A stretch of DNA of 53,645 nucleotides from Candidatus Poribacteria bacterium (GCA_022821725.1 JAJEDB010000090.1:1-53645); one strand, 5' to 3'. Positions 35,629 through 44,830 are shown, counted from the first letter of the stretch. Notes: generated by a model from the sequence alone, not told the origin. Program-made: numbers and translations.

Positions 35629-36459
35629 CTATTCTGCACAGAGTTCAGCGACCAACTGCGCGTTCTGACCGATCTGATCCCCGAATTGTTGATACATGCC
35701 GAGTAAAAGCGGATCAATCGGTTTGGTGTTTTCTATCGCGAATTTCACCTCTTCCCGAATCTGATCCGGATTTCCGATGGTCCTACCCGCGGCAAGCACT
35801 TTGAAAATAAGGCACGGCTTCTCAGTCCGTTGTATTGCTTTGCACATTTCGTCGCGATCCTCGCGCGCGTAGATTTCCCCCAGCGGCGCGTAGCCGAATT
35901 TCTCCCTGAACTTGTCGGCACCCCCGTGCAGGTTATAAAGCCCGGTCATATAATAGTCTATATCCCAATCCTCGTCTTCAGCGATGTGTAGGAGCTTCGG
36001 ATCATGCACAGACAACCCAACGAGAGCACCGGTATCCCGCACCCGTTTGAGGATGTCTTGCAGGTGATCGAGTCTGTTTTCGCGTAGACATCTGTGACCA
36101 ACGCCACCACCGTGCGGTGCCATGCCGAATGGATCGTGCTTTGCCGCTTCAAAGACAGCGTCCGGTTCCTCATACCAAAGTCCACCTGGACTGAGACAGA
36201 ACCAGTTCAGTGTACCCCCTTCATCTCGGTACCGCTGCAGGTCAGAGAGCGAGCGTTCCGTTAGGCTATTCTGCCACGCATTGAGTCCAGCCTCTTCTGC
36301 CCTTTTGAGCGTTGCCACGACCCGTTCGGGGGTGTGATATTCCTGTTGATGCTGCGAAAGCAGTTGGTTAAAGTGAGAATAGCCATAGATTGGATTATCC
36401 CCAATTATCAACTTACTGATTTGATGATTACAAAACGAGACTTTCGGTAGAGTTGCCAC
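35629..36459 (-). CDS. TIM-barrel-like hypothetical protein
   Basis: 276 aa from a GTG start with GGAGGA 6 nt upstream. Begins VSFCNHQISKLIIGDNPIYG and YSHFNQLLSQHQQEYHTPER, then alternating strands and helices typical of a TIM barrel (LVGLSVHDPKLLHIAEDEDW, PCLIFKVLAAGRTIGNPDQI). It resembles aldo/keto reductase-like barrels but no tetrad is evident. I do not recognise a named function. It lies in the same orientation as the reductase and the peptidase, so a minus-strand operon is possible. Confidence 0.7.
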   Translation of the reverse strand: MATLPKVSFCNHQISKLIIGDNPIYGYSHFNQLLSQHQQEYHTPERVVATLKRAEEAGLNAWQNSLTERSLSDLQRYRDEGGTLNWFCLSPGGLWYEEPDAVFEAAKHDPFGMAPHGGGVGHRCLRENRLDHLQDILKRVRDTGALVGLSVHDPKLLHIAEDEDWDIDYYMTGLYNLHGGADKFREKFGYAPLGEIYAREDRDEMCKAIQRTEKPCLIFKVLAAGRTIGNPDQIREEVKFAIENTKPIDPLLLGMYQQFGDQIGQNAQLVAELCAE

Positions 36460-36498
36460 TGTTTATCCTCCAAGCAAGAAACACACTATGAAATGTGC

Positions 36499-37569
36499 CT
36501 AACCAAACAGAAATCCTTCCAAAGCAGATGCGTCAATTTCGCGCGCGAGATGCATCGTCAAGTCCAACGCTGCGGTATAGTCATCAATGTTAATGATCGA
36601 GACATGGCTGTGGATATAACGCGATGGCACACCGAGCACAATGGACGGCACGCCTCTGCCGGATTGATGAATTGCGCCGCCATCCGTCCCACCGGATTGA
36701 CGCACCCCAAGTTGATACGGTATCTCATGTTTCTTTGCTGTCTCAATCGCAAAATCAGCCAACTTCGGATTGACAATCATTGAAGAATCAATTATCCGAA
36801 TTTGGACACCCCCACCGAGTTTCCCTTGTGTTGCACCGACGCTTAATCCTGGCGTATCATCAGCCGGGGGTCCCTCAAGCACAATTGCGAGATCGGGTTC
36901 CACACTTGCCGCGACCGTCCTCGCACCTCTCAGTCCTACTTCTTCTTGCACACTCCCTGCTCCGATGACGGTGTTTGGGTGTTCATCAAGTTTCAAAAGT
37001 GCCTCAATTACGATCGCAACGCCGACGCGATTATCGAACGCTTTGGCAGAGAACAATTTATCGTTTTTCAGCGGTATAAAGGGTCCGTAGGGTGCGATTG
37101 GGCATCCCGGTAATACACCAAATTCCTCAGCCGCCTGTTCTTCGCTCTCCGCACCGATGTCGATAAAGAGGTCTTTCATGTCTAAGACTTTATCGCGCGA
37201 CCCTGAGAGCAGATGCGGCGGTGTGGAGCCGACCACGCCCGGCACTTTCCCCAACTTCGTTGTAATCGTGACCCGTTGTGCTAAGAGTGTATGTGCCCAC
37301 CATCCACCGAGCGGTAGAAACTTGACGAACCCGTCATCTGTGACACTTTGCACCACAAAACCGATCTCGTCTAAATGTGAATCCAGCAGAATACGCGGAG
37401 ATTCAGCATTTCCAGCCCGCGTGCAGAAGATACTTCCCAATCTATCTGTCCCAATTGGACCCACACCGGAAACGGCATCACGAAATATCTCGCGCACTTC
37501 TGTTTCGTAACCCGGGATTCCATCTGCTTGCGTCAATGATTTGAGGAGCTCAATTGATGTTTCGTTCAT
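36499..37569 (-). CDS. M42-family aminopeptidase
   Basis: 356 aa, a co-catalytic metallopeptidase of the glutamyl-aminopeptidase/CelM type. Metal ligands appear in order: LLDSHLDEIGFVVQ (His, Asp), AKAFDNRVGVAI (Asp), SVQEEVGLRGARTV (Glu-Glu), VLEGPPADDTPG (Glu/Asp) and PSRYIHSHVSII (His). The family forms dodecameric tetrahedral shells and trims oligopeptides in the cytoplasm. AAAGGAA precedes ATG 37569. Confidence 0.9.
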   Translation of the reverse strand: MNETSIELLKSLTQADGIPGYETEVREIFRDAVSGVGPIGTDRLGSIFCTRAGNAESPRILLDSHLDEIGFVVQSVTDDGFVKFLPLGGWWAHTLLAQRVTITTKLGKVPGVVGSTPPHLLSGSRDKVLDMKDLFIDIGAESEEQAAEEFGVLPGCPIAPYGPFIPLKNDKLFSAKAFDNRVGVAIVIEALLKLDEHPNTVIGAGSVQEEVGLRGARTVAASVEPDLAIVLEGPPADDTPGLSVGATQGKLGGGVQIRIIDSSMIVNPKLADFAIETAKKHEIPYQLGVRQSGGTDGGAIHQSGRGVPSIVLGVPSRYIHSHVSIINIDDYTAALDLTMHLAREIDASALEGFLFG

Positions 37570-37669
37570 CTATGCATTCCTTTGGCGATTATGCTATTAT
37601 TTGCGAGCATTATAGCACGTCTCCGATTTTGTGCCAACTTTTAAGTGGTTGGGGTCCAAGGATATGAGA

Positions 37670-37699
37670 TTGGCGCGCTGTTCTGATTTGTGTTATAAT
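37670..37699 (+). promoter_or_regulatory. Sigma-70 promoter of the DUF3179 gene
   Basis: TTGGCG, 18 nt, TATAAT, about 60 nt upstream of ATG 37762. Confidence 0.5.
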
Positions 37700-37761
37700 T
37701 TTTTCAATTGGCGTATCTATGATGCTAAATTAAAAACACACTTCTGATCAGGACTTTAATC

Positions 37762-38790
37762 ATGAAACACTATACCCCCATTTTCATACTACTACTTTTC
37801 GTTACGCTCTGTGCAACCGCTGCAGATTATACGGACGACGCAATCCGGACCCTACTGCCTTTTGATGCTATTCCGGCTATCACCGATCCGCAATTCGTAT
37901 CGGCTAACGACGCAAAATTAGACGCGGATGCCCCCGTCATTGGCGTAACCTTCAACGACGAAAGCCATGCCTATTCGCTCTATCTGCTGAACGGACACGA
38001 AATCGTCAACGATGTTGTCGGCGGACTGAAAATCGCCACGACGTGGTGACCGCTCTGTAAAACGGCTATCGTGTATAGTCGGGAACTTGATGGGAAGACC
38101 TATACGTTTGGTGTTAGCGGTAAATTGTGGCGGGATGCGCTGTTGATGTATGACCATCAGACCCGTTCCCTCTGGTCACATATCACCGGGGAGGCGATAA
38201 AGGGACCCCTCACAGGTAAGCGATTGAAACCACTCGCCTCTATGCCACAGATTGCTTGGAAAGCATGGCAGCTGAATTATCCGAACGCGCGTGTGCTGTC
38301 CGTGCCGACCAGAGATGGGATGCGCGAGAACCGACGCCAGGATGTCTACGCCGATTATCATGCCAGCCAGCGCGCAGGTGTCAGCGGGATGGAATACACC
38401 GATAATCGGTTACCGAATAAATCCCTCGTCATCGGCGTTCAGGTACAGACAAAGGATGGCGACACGCAATTTCGGGCGTATCCGTTGACACATTTTACGG
38501 AAACTGCCGTTATCAACGATACACTCGGCGAGGTCCCGCTGCTCATCTTTCATGACAAAAAATCTTTCGCGACAGCGGTCTTCAAGCGGAATGTGGCGGG
38601 GGACGCGTGGACCTTTAGGCACCAGGATCGATACTTTGTAGAGGATAACACAGGGACGCGTTGGAATCTCGTTACAGGTGAAGCAATATCGGGTAAAAAT
38701 GAGGGCAAGCGTTTAGAACGACTGCCGGCTGTCAATATCTATTGGTTCGCGTGGGCGCGTTACTATCCTGAAACCTCAATCTATCGGTAA
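37762..38790 (+). CDS. DUF3179 protein, candidate selenoprotein (UGA at 38047)
   Basis: Read through the UGA at 38047-38049 this is one 342-aa protein: signal peptide (MKHYTPIFILLLFVTLCATA), then the DUF3179 core. The core reads HEIVNDVVGGLKIATTW-UGA-PLCKTA then IVYSRELDGKTYTFGVSGKL, SLWSHITGEAIKGPLTGKRL. In DUF3179 proteins the spot is a CPLC motif, so the UGA replaces the first Cys exactly (U-P-L-C). The frame is unbroken on both sides. A hairpin GGCTAT-CGTGT-ATAGTC lies 15 nt after the UGA, as expected for a bacterial SECIS. The alternative is a nonsense mutation giving a 95-aa fragment. The function of DUF3179 is unknown; a redox CxxC-like role is suggested. Confidence 0.75.
38064..38080 (+). 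promoter_or_regulatory. Candidate bacterial SECIS hairpin
   Basis: GGCTAT (38064-38069), loop CGTGT, ATAGTC (38075-38080): six pairs including one G-U. The loop begins 20 nt after the UGA and has a G in its second position, in the range reported for bSECIS elements. Confidence 0.5.
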
Positions 38791-38828
38791 CTATCGTAGA
38801 TTTCACAGTTGGCCGTGCAACTTCAATT

Positions 38829-38849
38829 GGCGCGCTTACAAAGCGCGCC
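38829..38849. terminator. Hairpin GGCGCGCTT-ACA-AAGCGCGCC
   Basis: A perfect 9-bp stem between the convergent DUF3179 and SDR genes. The shape GGCGCG…CGCGCC resembles the 32535 hairpin. Terminator or REP repeat. Confidence 0.55.
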
Positions 38850-38892
38850 TACCGGTAGATACCTGTATATTTTATATTTCGCCATAAAGACT

Positions 38893-39654
38893 TTAATCGT
38901 CCAGTTCGACGATTTCACCTGTCATATTGCGGTGCATCGTTGGGCGAATGACTAATTCCGGAATGTTGCTCCGTTGTGGTAGCGTCGCGATCAGCAGAAT
39001 CGCCGCTGAAGTCTCGTCGACATCTACCATTGTGGCGCGGGCAGCGGCATCCGGTGGAACCGGACGATTGTCCAGAATCGGCGTTGCTACCTCACCGGGG
39101 ACAACAACGCTCGCTCGGATACCTGTGTTCCGCAAATCTGCGTTGAGGAATTCCGTGAAATTGATAACCGCTGCCTTCGCCGCACCGTAAGCAAAACCGC
39201 TAAACGGACCCGGGGTGACCGCCGCAAGCGACGAGATATTGATAATCGTTCCCGATTTCGCTTCGAGCATCGCCGGCACGACCGCTTTCGTGCAGAAAAA
39301 TGTGCCGATCAGATTGGAATCGATCACCGAACGCATCTCCTCAGGAGTTGTGTTGAGGAGTCGTCGATGCTGCGAACTGTGCCCGGCATTATTTACGAGC
39401 ACGTCGATCCGTCCGAATTTGTCAAGCACATCGGCAGCCATCTGTTCCACAGCGTCGTAGTCAGCCACGTCAAACGCGTAACTTACCGCTGTCCCACCCG
39501 CTGCTTCAACTTCAGCCTTGACAGAGACCAACTTTGATTCTGTTCTACCGTTAATGACAACCGTCGCACCCTCTTGTGCCATTGCGAGGGCGGCACCGCG
39601 CCCTATACCGCTGCCACCACCCGTAATAATACAAACCTGTCCTTCTAAACGCAT
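38893..39654 (-). CDS. Short-chain dehydrogenase/reductase (SDR)
   Basis: 253 aa. Classical SDR: cofactor motif TGGGSGIGRG near residue 12, NNAG at about 90, catalytic Ser in IINISSLAAV, and YGAAK as the YxxxK pair. NAD(P)-dependent alcohol/keto oxidoreductase; substrate unknown. RBS GGAGGA lies inside the end of the upstream PhyH gene, and the two overlap by 10 nt, so they are translationally coupled and may act in one pathway. Confidence 0.9.
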   Translation of the reverse strand: MRLEGQVCIITGGGSGIGRGAALAMAQEGATVVINGRTESKLVSVKAEVEAAGGTAVSYAFDVADYDAVEQMAADVLDKFGRIDVLVNNAGHSSQHRRLLNTTPEEMRSVIDSNLIGTFFCTKAVVPAMLEAKSGTIINISSLAAVTPGPFSGFAYGAAKAAVINFTEFLNADLRNTGIRASVVVPGEVATPILDNRPVPPDAAARATMVDVDETSAAILLIATLPQRSNIPELVIRPTMHRNMTGEIVELDD

Positions 39655-40487
39655 TCTTTTCCTCCATTCGGCAAAACGGGTTTCACTGCCGCTTTCACCT
39701 CTTTTGATAACGATTCTAATTCATACTGTGCATCCGAGATTTTATCACGATGTTCATCGAGTGGATATCCGCCCTTTCCGGTCTCATTGAAATAGGCACT
39801 CAGTTGGTAACGTTGGAAGATGTTCATCCGTGGGTAATCCTCTGTCCATGGACTCGCATCGTGGAGCAGATTCGTCGAGAAAATCGCCACATCACCCGCT
39901 GCCATCGGTAGCGTAATTGAAGTGGGCGGATCGTGCTTCACGGGCAGATTCTCTGGGGTCTGAAACAGGGATTTATGACTGCCGGGGACGAGACAAAAGC
40001 CGGTTCCGGGTGGCACATCTACAAGCGCAACCCACGTTGCAATGTGGCTGCAATAGATGTGTCCAGCGGCGGCTTGATAATCGTTGTGTGGATTGCGAAA
40101 CCCGGGTGGGAATTTGAAACCACTGTCGTCACGATGGAAGTGTTGCGGGGCATCGTGTTTCGTCATCATCGTAAAATTACAATGAAACAGACGTGGGGCA
40201 TTCATTGTCAGCCCCGCCACAACCCGCATAATGTCAGGATTCATCGCAAGGTCTTCAAAGAGACGATGCCCATACTGGATATGTCCGATGTGTGTTTTGC
40301 AAGGCTCTTGCCGCCCGCGGTCCAGCGGTGGTGGGATGTCGGCTTCATCAATTGTCAACCAATGCCGAAGCACATCTAACATCTCTGCAATTGCGTCTTT
40401 TGGGATAACGTTCCGTAAGACGAGAAATCCGTGTAAATCGAAATACCACTTCTCCGTTTCCGTCAAAGTGGAATGGATGGTATGCAT
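39645..40487 (-). CDS. Phytanoyl-CoA dioxygenase (PhyH)-like protein 3
   Basis: 280 aa. Clear HxD-type metal motif in QHFHRDDSGFKFP, GTGFCLVPGSHKSLFQ, and distal His in FSTNLLHDASPW; an Arg nearby (YPRMNIFQRYQL) would hold 2-oxoglutarate. Begins MHTIHSTLTETEKWYFDLHG. GGAG lies upstream within CGGAGTATAATTAATG, a weak relative of the CCGCAAGG leader. It overlaps the SDR gene, with which it probably forms an operon. Confidence 0.85.
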   Translation of the reverse strand: MHTIHSTLTETEKWYFDLHGFLVLRNVIPKDAIAEMLDVLRHWLTIDEADIPPPLDRGRQEPCKTHIGHIQYGHRLFEDLAMNPDIMRVVAGLTMNAPRLFHCNFTMMTKHDAPQHFHRDDSGFKFPPGFRNPHNDYQAAAGHIYCSHIATWVALVDVPPGTGFCLVPGSHKSLFQTPENLPVKHDPPTSITLPMAAGDVAIFSTNLLHDASPWTEDYPRMNIFQRYQLSAYFNETGKGGYPLDEHRDKISDAQYELESLSKEVKAAVKPVLPNGGKECV

Positions 40488-40506
40488 TAATTATACTCCG
40501 CAATTT

Positions 40507-41517
40507 TTACTTGTCAGTCTGCTTAAGTCTCCCCCAAAGTGTTGTCTGCTTTTCCGCACTTGGAGATACAGAGAGAAACCCCTCCGGCACCCACTCAAGA
40601 GCAGCCGCACTCACCAATCCGCTTGTCTCTTCGAGAGATTTCCCGCCCCTACTGTTTGCTGTATTTGCGAGATGGATGACCGACTTCGCAAAAGCCACAT
40701 CCACTGGAACCGGCCCCCGTCTAAGCAAATCTATCGGCAATTCTGTCAAAGTATAGGCAATCCATTTCCCACTCGGGGACCACGCAGGTTGGGAGATGCG
40801 TGTGAAATCTTTATACAATTGGGTAAGTTGGCGCTGTCTTTTTCTGTCAACGTTAATACTGAAAAGCGCGACACTTCCACGGACATCTCCCGGCGCAATA
40901 AAAGCAATCTCTTTACCGTCAGGTGACCATGTGCATCCACCAGAAGATGCCTTCGCGAGGGACCTTACGCCTCTACCCGCAGCGGTCATCACATAAAGGG
41001 AATTATTATCTATTTTATTTGAGATGAAGGCGATCCGTTGACTATCTGGCGACCAAACCGGTCTGCTGCAGTGCCCTTGATTCGTCAGTCGCATCAAATT
41101 TTCGCCATCGGCATCCATTCTATAGATAGCCATCTCCCCAACCCGATCCGAGATGAACGCAATCCATTTCCCATTCGGGGACCACGCGGGCCAAATATCT
41201 CTGTTACCGTCAAAGGTCAATTGACGTTGTGTATTTGTTCTTACATCCGCTACATAAATATCAGGGTCTCCATCCTGATTAGAGTTGTAGGCAACTGAAC
41301 GTCCATCGGGAGACCAGCTGAAAGTGCCTATACGTCCTGGACCTACTATCAATCGTGGCGTTTCAAGGAGTTGTCCACCGGCGTTTACGAGATAGATAGA
41401 ACGGTCTCCGCCTTTTCTGGGGAGAAAAGAAAGGATCTCCCTCTCAACCGCCCATCCGTTACTGACAGACAGCAACAATGTCATTCCCAACACCATGTAA
41501 GTTCGTATGCGTTTCAT
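40507..41517 (-). CDS. TolB-like beta-propeller protein 1
   Basis: 336 aa. Signal peptide (MKRIRTYMVLGMTLLLSVSN), then repeated PD40/WD40-like blades: FSWSPDGRSVAYNSN, PAWSPNGKWIAFISD, PVWSPDSQRIAFISN, CTWSPDGKEIAFIAP, PAWSPSGKWIAYTLT. Predicted periplasmic. It shares a C-terminal tail with the next gene upstream: GFLSVSPSAEKQTTLWGRLK. RBS GGAGG. TolB-like propellers usually bind proteins or peptidoglycan-associated lipoprotein; no specific role can be named. Confidence 0.85.
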   Translation of the reverse strand: MKRIRTYMVLGMTLLLSVSNGWAVEREILSFLPRKGGDRSIYLVNAGGQLLETPRLIVGPGRIGTFSWSPDGRSVAYNSNQDGDPDIYVADVRTNTQRQLTFDGNRDIWPAWSPNGKWIAFISDRVGEMAIYRMDADGENLMRLTNQGHCSRPVWSPDSQRIAFISNKIDNNSLYVMTAAGRGVRSLAKASSGGCTWSPDGKEIAFIAPGDVRGSVALFSINVDRKRQRQLTQLYKDFTRISQPAWSPSGKWIAYTLTELPIDLLRRGPVPVDVAFAKSVIHLANTANSRGGKSLEETSGLVSAAALEWVPEGFLSVSPSAEKQTTLWGRLKQTDK

Positions 41518-41546
41518 GTCAACATATCCCTCCTATAATATGGCAT

Positions 41547-42656
41547 CTACTTGGAAGTGCCTTCCATTTGCTTGAGTCTCCCCCAAAGTGTTGTCTGCTT
41601 TTCCGCACTCGGTGATACAGAGAGAAACCCCTCCGGCACCCACGCGGGAGATAGATCTTGCCTCGTACCCGTTACAAGCGATGTGCCGCGTCCGTTTCCG
41701 TCTGCGTCTATAATATAGATGTCAGCGGTCTGCCAGAGTATTGTATCTGAATAAACATAGGCAATCCACTTACCATCGGGGGACCACGCTGGGGAACCAA
41801 CCTCGGGAAGTGGAGAAAAAGGTGGAGGCGGAGGGGGTTGTCCGTTCGCAGGTTTCTGTTTTTCTACTTTCACTGGTTTTATGGGACCCCCTTGGGTGAG
41901 TTGACGAAAATTTTTGCCATCTGTGTCAATCACACAGAGGTGCTCGCGTTGGAAGTGACGGATGTAGAGACTAAAGGCGATCTGTTTTCCGTCGGGAGAC
42001 CAAGTACATTCAGGACCAAATCTACCTCTGTTCGTGTCAAGAACCTGTCTCAACCTTCTTCCATCGGCATTCATTACATAGAGACCGTCCTTCTTGACTC
42101 CTTGCTTGTGGGAGTCAGAGACGAACGCGATCTGACTTCCATCGGGAGACCAGGCGGGAGGGCCATTTCCGCCGAAGTCTGTTAACTGGACCAGATGTGC
42201 TCCGTTGCTATCCGTTTTGTAGATTTGGTAATTACGTTCGTTGTCATGAGAGACAAAAGTGATCCATTTTCCATCAGGCGACCACGCTGGAGACCATTCG
42301 CTCTCGTGGCGATGTGTGAGTCGCCAGTGCTCCTGTGTCCTTGTGTCCATGACATAGATTTTCCAGTCTCTATCTCGTTTGGACACATAAGCCAAGAAAC
42401 GCCCATCCGGCGACCACGTGTAAGCAGGCTCTGATATGGTGGCCCAGGGACCAAAATGGTCATCTGGGTGGTTCGTCACGTTGCGGAGGTTCTCGTCATC
42501 GATATCCATGACATAGATATCAAAGATTCCGCCTCGGTTGGAAGTGAAGGAGAGCCGTTCGCTTCCCGCGGCATGCGCCCAGTTGGCTATGAACAGCAGA
42601 CATCCACTTAGCAAAAACGTCATTCCTAATGCTACATAGTTTTGCGCGCGTTTCAT
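41547..42656 (-). CDS. TolB-like beta-propeller protein 2
   Basis: 369 aa. Signal peptide (MKRAQNYVALGMTFLLSGCL), then blades YTWSPDGRFLAYVSK, PAWSPDGKWITFVSH, PAWSPDGSQIAFVSD, CTWSPDGKQIAFSLY, PAWSPDGKWIAYVYS. A proline-rich insert (NGQPPPPPPFSPLPEVG) precedes the last blade. The C-terminal tail is nearly identical to that of the neighbour, showing a recent duplication or selection on the tail. AGGAGG upstream of ATG. The 29-nt gap to the next gene suggests one transcript. Confidence 0.85.
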   Translation of the reverse strand: MKRAQNYVALGMTFLLSGCLLFIANWAHAAGSERLSFTSNRGGIFDIYVMDIDDENLRNVTNHPDDHFGPWATISEPAYTWSPDGRFLAYVSKRDRDWKIYVMDTRTQEHWRLTHRHESEWSPAWSPDGKWITFVSHDNERNYQIYKTDSNGAHLVQLTDFGGNGPPAWSPDGSQIAFVSDSHKQGVKKDGLYVMNADGRRLRQVLDTNRGRFGPECTWSPDGKQIAFSLYIRHFQREHLCVIDTDGKNFRQLTQGGPIKPVKVEKQKPANGQPPPPPPFSPLPEVGSPAWSPDGKWIAYVYSDTILWQTADIYIIDADGNGRGTSLVTGTRQDLSPAWVPEGFLSVSPSAEKQTTLWGRLKQMEGTSK

Positions 42657-42796
42657 AGTAACGAGTTCCTCCTATTCCTAAGAATACAGATTAGCAGAAT
42701 TCGATAAAATTTTCAAGATTTCGGTTGATTTTGCAGTCTCCTCTAAATTTCATATCTTTTTAGAGAAAACCAGACAGGTTTGTGATTTCAAAAAAC

Positions 42797-42824
42797 TTGA
42801 CAAAAATCTGAAAACCCCTATAAT
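42797..42824 (+). promoter_or_regulatory. Consensus sigma-70 promoter
   Basis: TTGACA (42797-42802), 16 nt, TATAAT (42819-42824): both hexamers are perfect. It drives the aldolase gene, whose GTG is 41 nt downstream. Strongest housekeeping-type promoter in the window. Confidence 0.85.
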
Positions 42825-42864
42825 GGACATCACAATTTAGTTGAGTCCCAAGGAGATCATCCCA

Positions 42865-43530
42865 GTGTCTTTAAAACAACGCATCCATAATAAAGAAGCG
42901 ATTAACATCGCATCCGGTGTCCCGTTCGGTTGCACCCGCGACGAGATGGAAGCCGTTCTCGGTCAAGGCACCTACGATTTAGTCAGTGTTGACCATCAGC
43001 ATGGACCCGCAAATGAAGACCAACTCGTCGAATATTGTGCGATGGCGAGCGAATTCGATGTTGGCGTCCAACTGCGTATCAAACATACGCGCAACGCGTA
43101 TCTCATAGGGAATCTGTTGGATTTGGGTCCCCTTGCTATTGTTGTACCACAAGTCGAGAGCGTTGAAACGGTGGACGAAGCAATTGATTTCTTCTACTAT
43201 CCTCAGATGGGAAAACGGAGTTGGGGTCCCAGCGGTGCTTACGGCATAAAACAGGGCTTGGACCGCCTTGAATACGCCGAGTGGTGGAACAACACCGGTA
43301 TTCTCATCTTACAGATCGAATCTGTTGATGCCGTGATTAACGTCAGCAAATTCGCGAAACCCGGCGTGGATATGGTGACCTTCGGTGAGAACGACCTGAA
43401 TTTTAGCATTGAATCCTATCCGAGTTCCCCGTTTCAGAACCTTCAAGAATGTATCGCGCACGTAGAAACACAATTGGCGGATACACACGTCAAAGTCGGG
43501 GCTGGAAGTTCGCCATCAGGTTCCCTGTAG
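42865..43530 (+). CDS. HpcH/HpaI-type aldolase
   Basis: 221 aa. GTG 42865 is chosen because AAGGAG is about 9 nt upstream; a TTG at 42841 lies in front of it. Fits class II pyruvate aldolases/citrate lyase beta-like TIM barrels: ASGVPFGCTRDEMEAVLGQG, YDLVSVDHQHGPANEDQL (Asp, His), GVQLRIKHTRNAYLIGNLLD, IVVPQVESVETVDEAI, ILILQIESVDAVIN. It cleaves or forms 2-keto-3-deoxy acids with Mg2+/Mn2+. Shorter than most members (about 250 aa), ending in GAGSSPSGSL. Confidence 0.8.
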   Translation: MSLKQRIHNKEAINIASGVPFGCTRDEMEAVLGQGTYDLVSVDHQHGPANEDQLVEYCAMASEFDVGVQLRIKHTRNAYLIGNLLDLGPLAIVVPQVESVETVDEAIDFFYYPQMGKRSWGPSGAYGIKQGLDRLEYAEWWNNTGILILQIESVDAVINVSKFAKPGVDMVTFGENDLNFSIESYPSSPFQNLQECIAHVETQLADTHVKVGAGSSPSGSL

Positions 43531-43618
43531 GAGTGGAGTCCAATTCTCCGTGGGAGGGGTTTTCAACCCCGATTGCATGGACTTTAGGCAATTTATAACC
43601 CTGAGAAGGAGTATTAGA

Positions 43619-44830
43619 ATGTCAAAACGGATTAAAATCGGGATTATTGGATGCGGTATGGTAGCCGGTTCGCATGTAAATGGGTATCTTGACCATCCAC
43701 AGCACGCCGAGATCGTGGCTGTTTGCGATACGGTGGAAGCGAATGTGAAACGACGACATGCGGAAGTCCTTTCGGGTGCAGCCTCGCGCGCCGAAGCCGC
43801 AAAAGCCGGTGCAGAAAAGGCAGATGCTGCACTCTGGGCGGAATACGCGAATAACGGTGTCAAAATCTTTAGCGATTACAACGAAATGTTAAGGGAATGT
43901 GATTTAGACGCTGTCAGTCTTGCCCTACCGCCGTTTGTCCATGAACCCGCCACGGTCGCAGCAGCGCAAGCCGGAAAGCACGTCTTCTGCGAAAAACCGA
44001 TGGCGCGCACGGCAACAGAGGCAAGAAATATGCGGGATGCCTGTGATGCCGCTGGCGTTAAACTCGCATACCAGAGCGGCGGCACATGCCTGGATCCGAC
44101 AAGTTACGCCATTCGGGACTATGTCACCTCTGGGAAACTCGGTGATGTCTATTACGGCAGACTCACCAGTTACCGTGTCCGTGGCAGACCGAATGTAGAT
44201 ATGTTTGGTTACGGCAGATGGTTCCTCCACTCCGTTTACAGCGGTGGCGGCACCATCTATGACACAGGTGTCTATCTCATCAATCGTTCTCTCTATCTCC
44301 TCGGTTCACCGCAGCCCGCCACAATCAGCGGTATCGCCTATCGTGGGATGCTGCCCGAATACACAGGCGAAGAGATCAATGATGTCGAGGAACACGTCTC
44401 CGTGTTTGTCCGATTTACGAATGGGATGTCGTTCACCTATGAAAACGGCTGGTCGAGCAATATGGCGGGTCAACCACAAGGCATCTTCATTTTCGGCGCT
44501 AAAGGTTCGTTTAGCAACGATAAGCTCTTCCTTGAAAAGGGGGAGTGGGATACCGATGATCAGGGCAATCGCAGACGTTATCAGGGCAATCTTGTCGAAA
44601 CGCCGTTGGCGTTACCAGATGGCCCCTTCCCCGATAAGTTCCGTGATTTCCTTGATGCCTGTAACAGTGATGCCCAACCTGTCAGTAATGGGGATGTCGG
44701 TCTGAAGGTTACAGAGATTATGAGTGGCGCGCTTTTATCTGCGAAACTCGGTCGCGAAGTCAGCGTAGAAGAACTTTATGAATTGGAAGGACTCCGCGCA
44801 GAACCGATACCGGGGTGGCACATTCCATAG
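43619..44830 (+). CDS. Gfo/Idh/MocA-family oxidoreductase
   Basis: 403 aa. ATG 43619 is chosen: AAGGAG is 8 nt upstream and the Rossmann motif GIIGCGMVAGSHVNGYL begins at residue 8. EKPMARTATEARNM carries the conserved Glu-Lys-Pro. The C-terminal alpha/beta domain (GRWFLHSVYSGGGTIYDTGV) has the usual GG-xxxDxG-xxx substrate region. NAD(P)-dependent sugar or inositol dehydrogenase. A long insertion (residues 40-80, Ala/Glu rich) is unusual. Co-directional with the aldolase, suggesting sugar acid metabolism. Confidence 0.88.
   Translation: MSKRIKIGIIGCGMVAGSHVNGYLDHPQHAEIVAVCDTVEANVKRRHAEVLSGAASRAEAAKAGAEKADAALWAEYANNGVKIFSDYNEMLRECDLDAVSLALPPFVHEPATVAAAQAGKHVFCEKPMARTATEARNMRDACDAAGVKLAYQSGGTCLDPTSYAIRDYVTSGKLGDVYYGRLTSYRVRGRPNVDMFGYGRWFLHSVYSGGGTIYDTGVYLINRSLYLLGSPQPATISGIAYRGMLPEYTGEEINDVEEHVSVFVRFTNGMSFTYENGWSSNMAGQPQGIFIFGAKGSFSNDKLFLEKGEWDTDDQGNRRRYQGNLVETPLALPDGPFPDKFRDFLDACNSDAQPVSNGDVGLKVTEIMSGALLSAKLGREVSVEELYELEGLRAEPIPGWHIP

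Noticed and set aside
38071..38790. A separate gene starting at GTG 38071
   Set aside because: It is in the same frame as the upstream part, lacks an RBS, starts in the middle of the conserved DUF3179 core, and is better explained by UGA read as selenocysteine (or a nonsense mutation).
43531..43618. Upstream extension of the Gfo/Idh gene
   Set aside because: It contains a GGGGTT/AACCCC hairpin and precedes a clear AAGGAG plus ATG at 43619.
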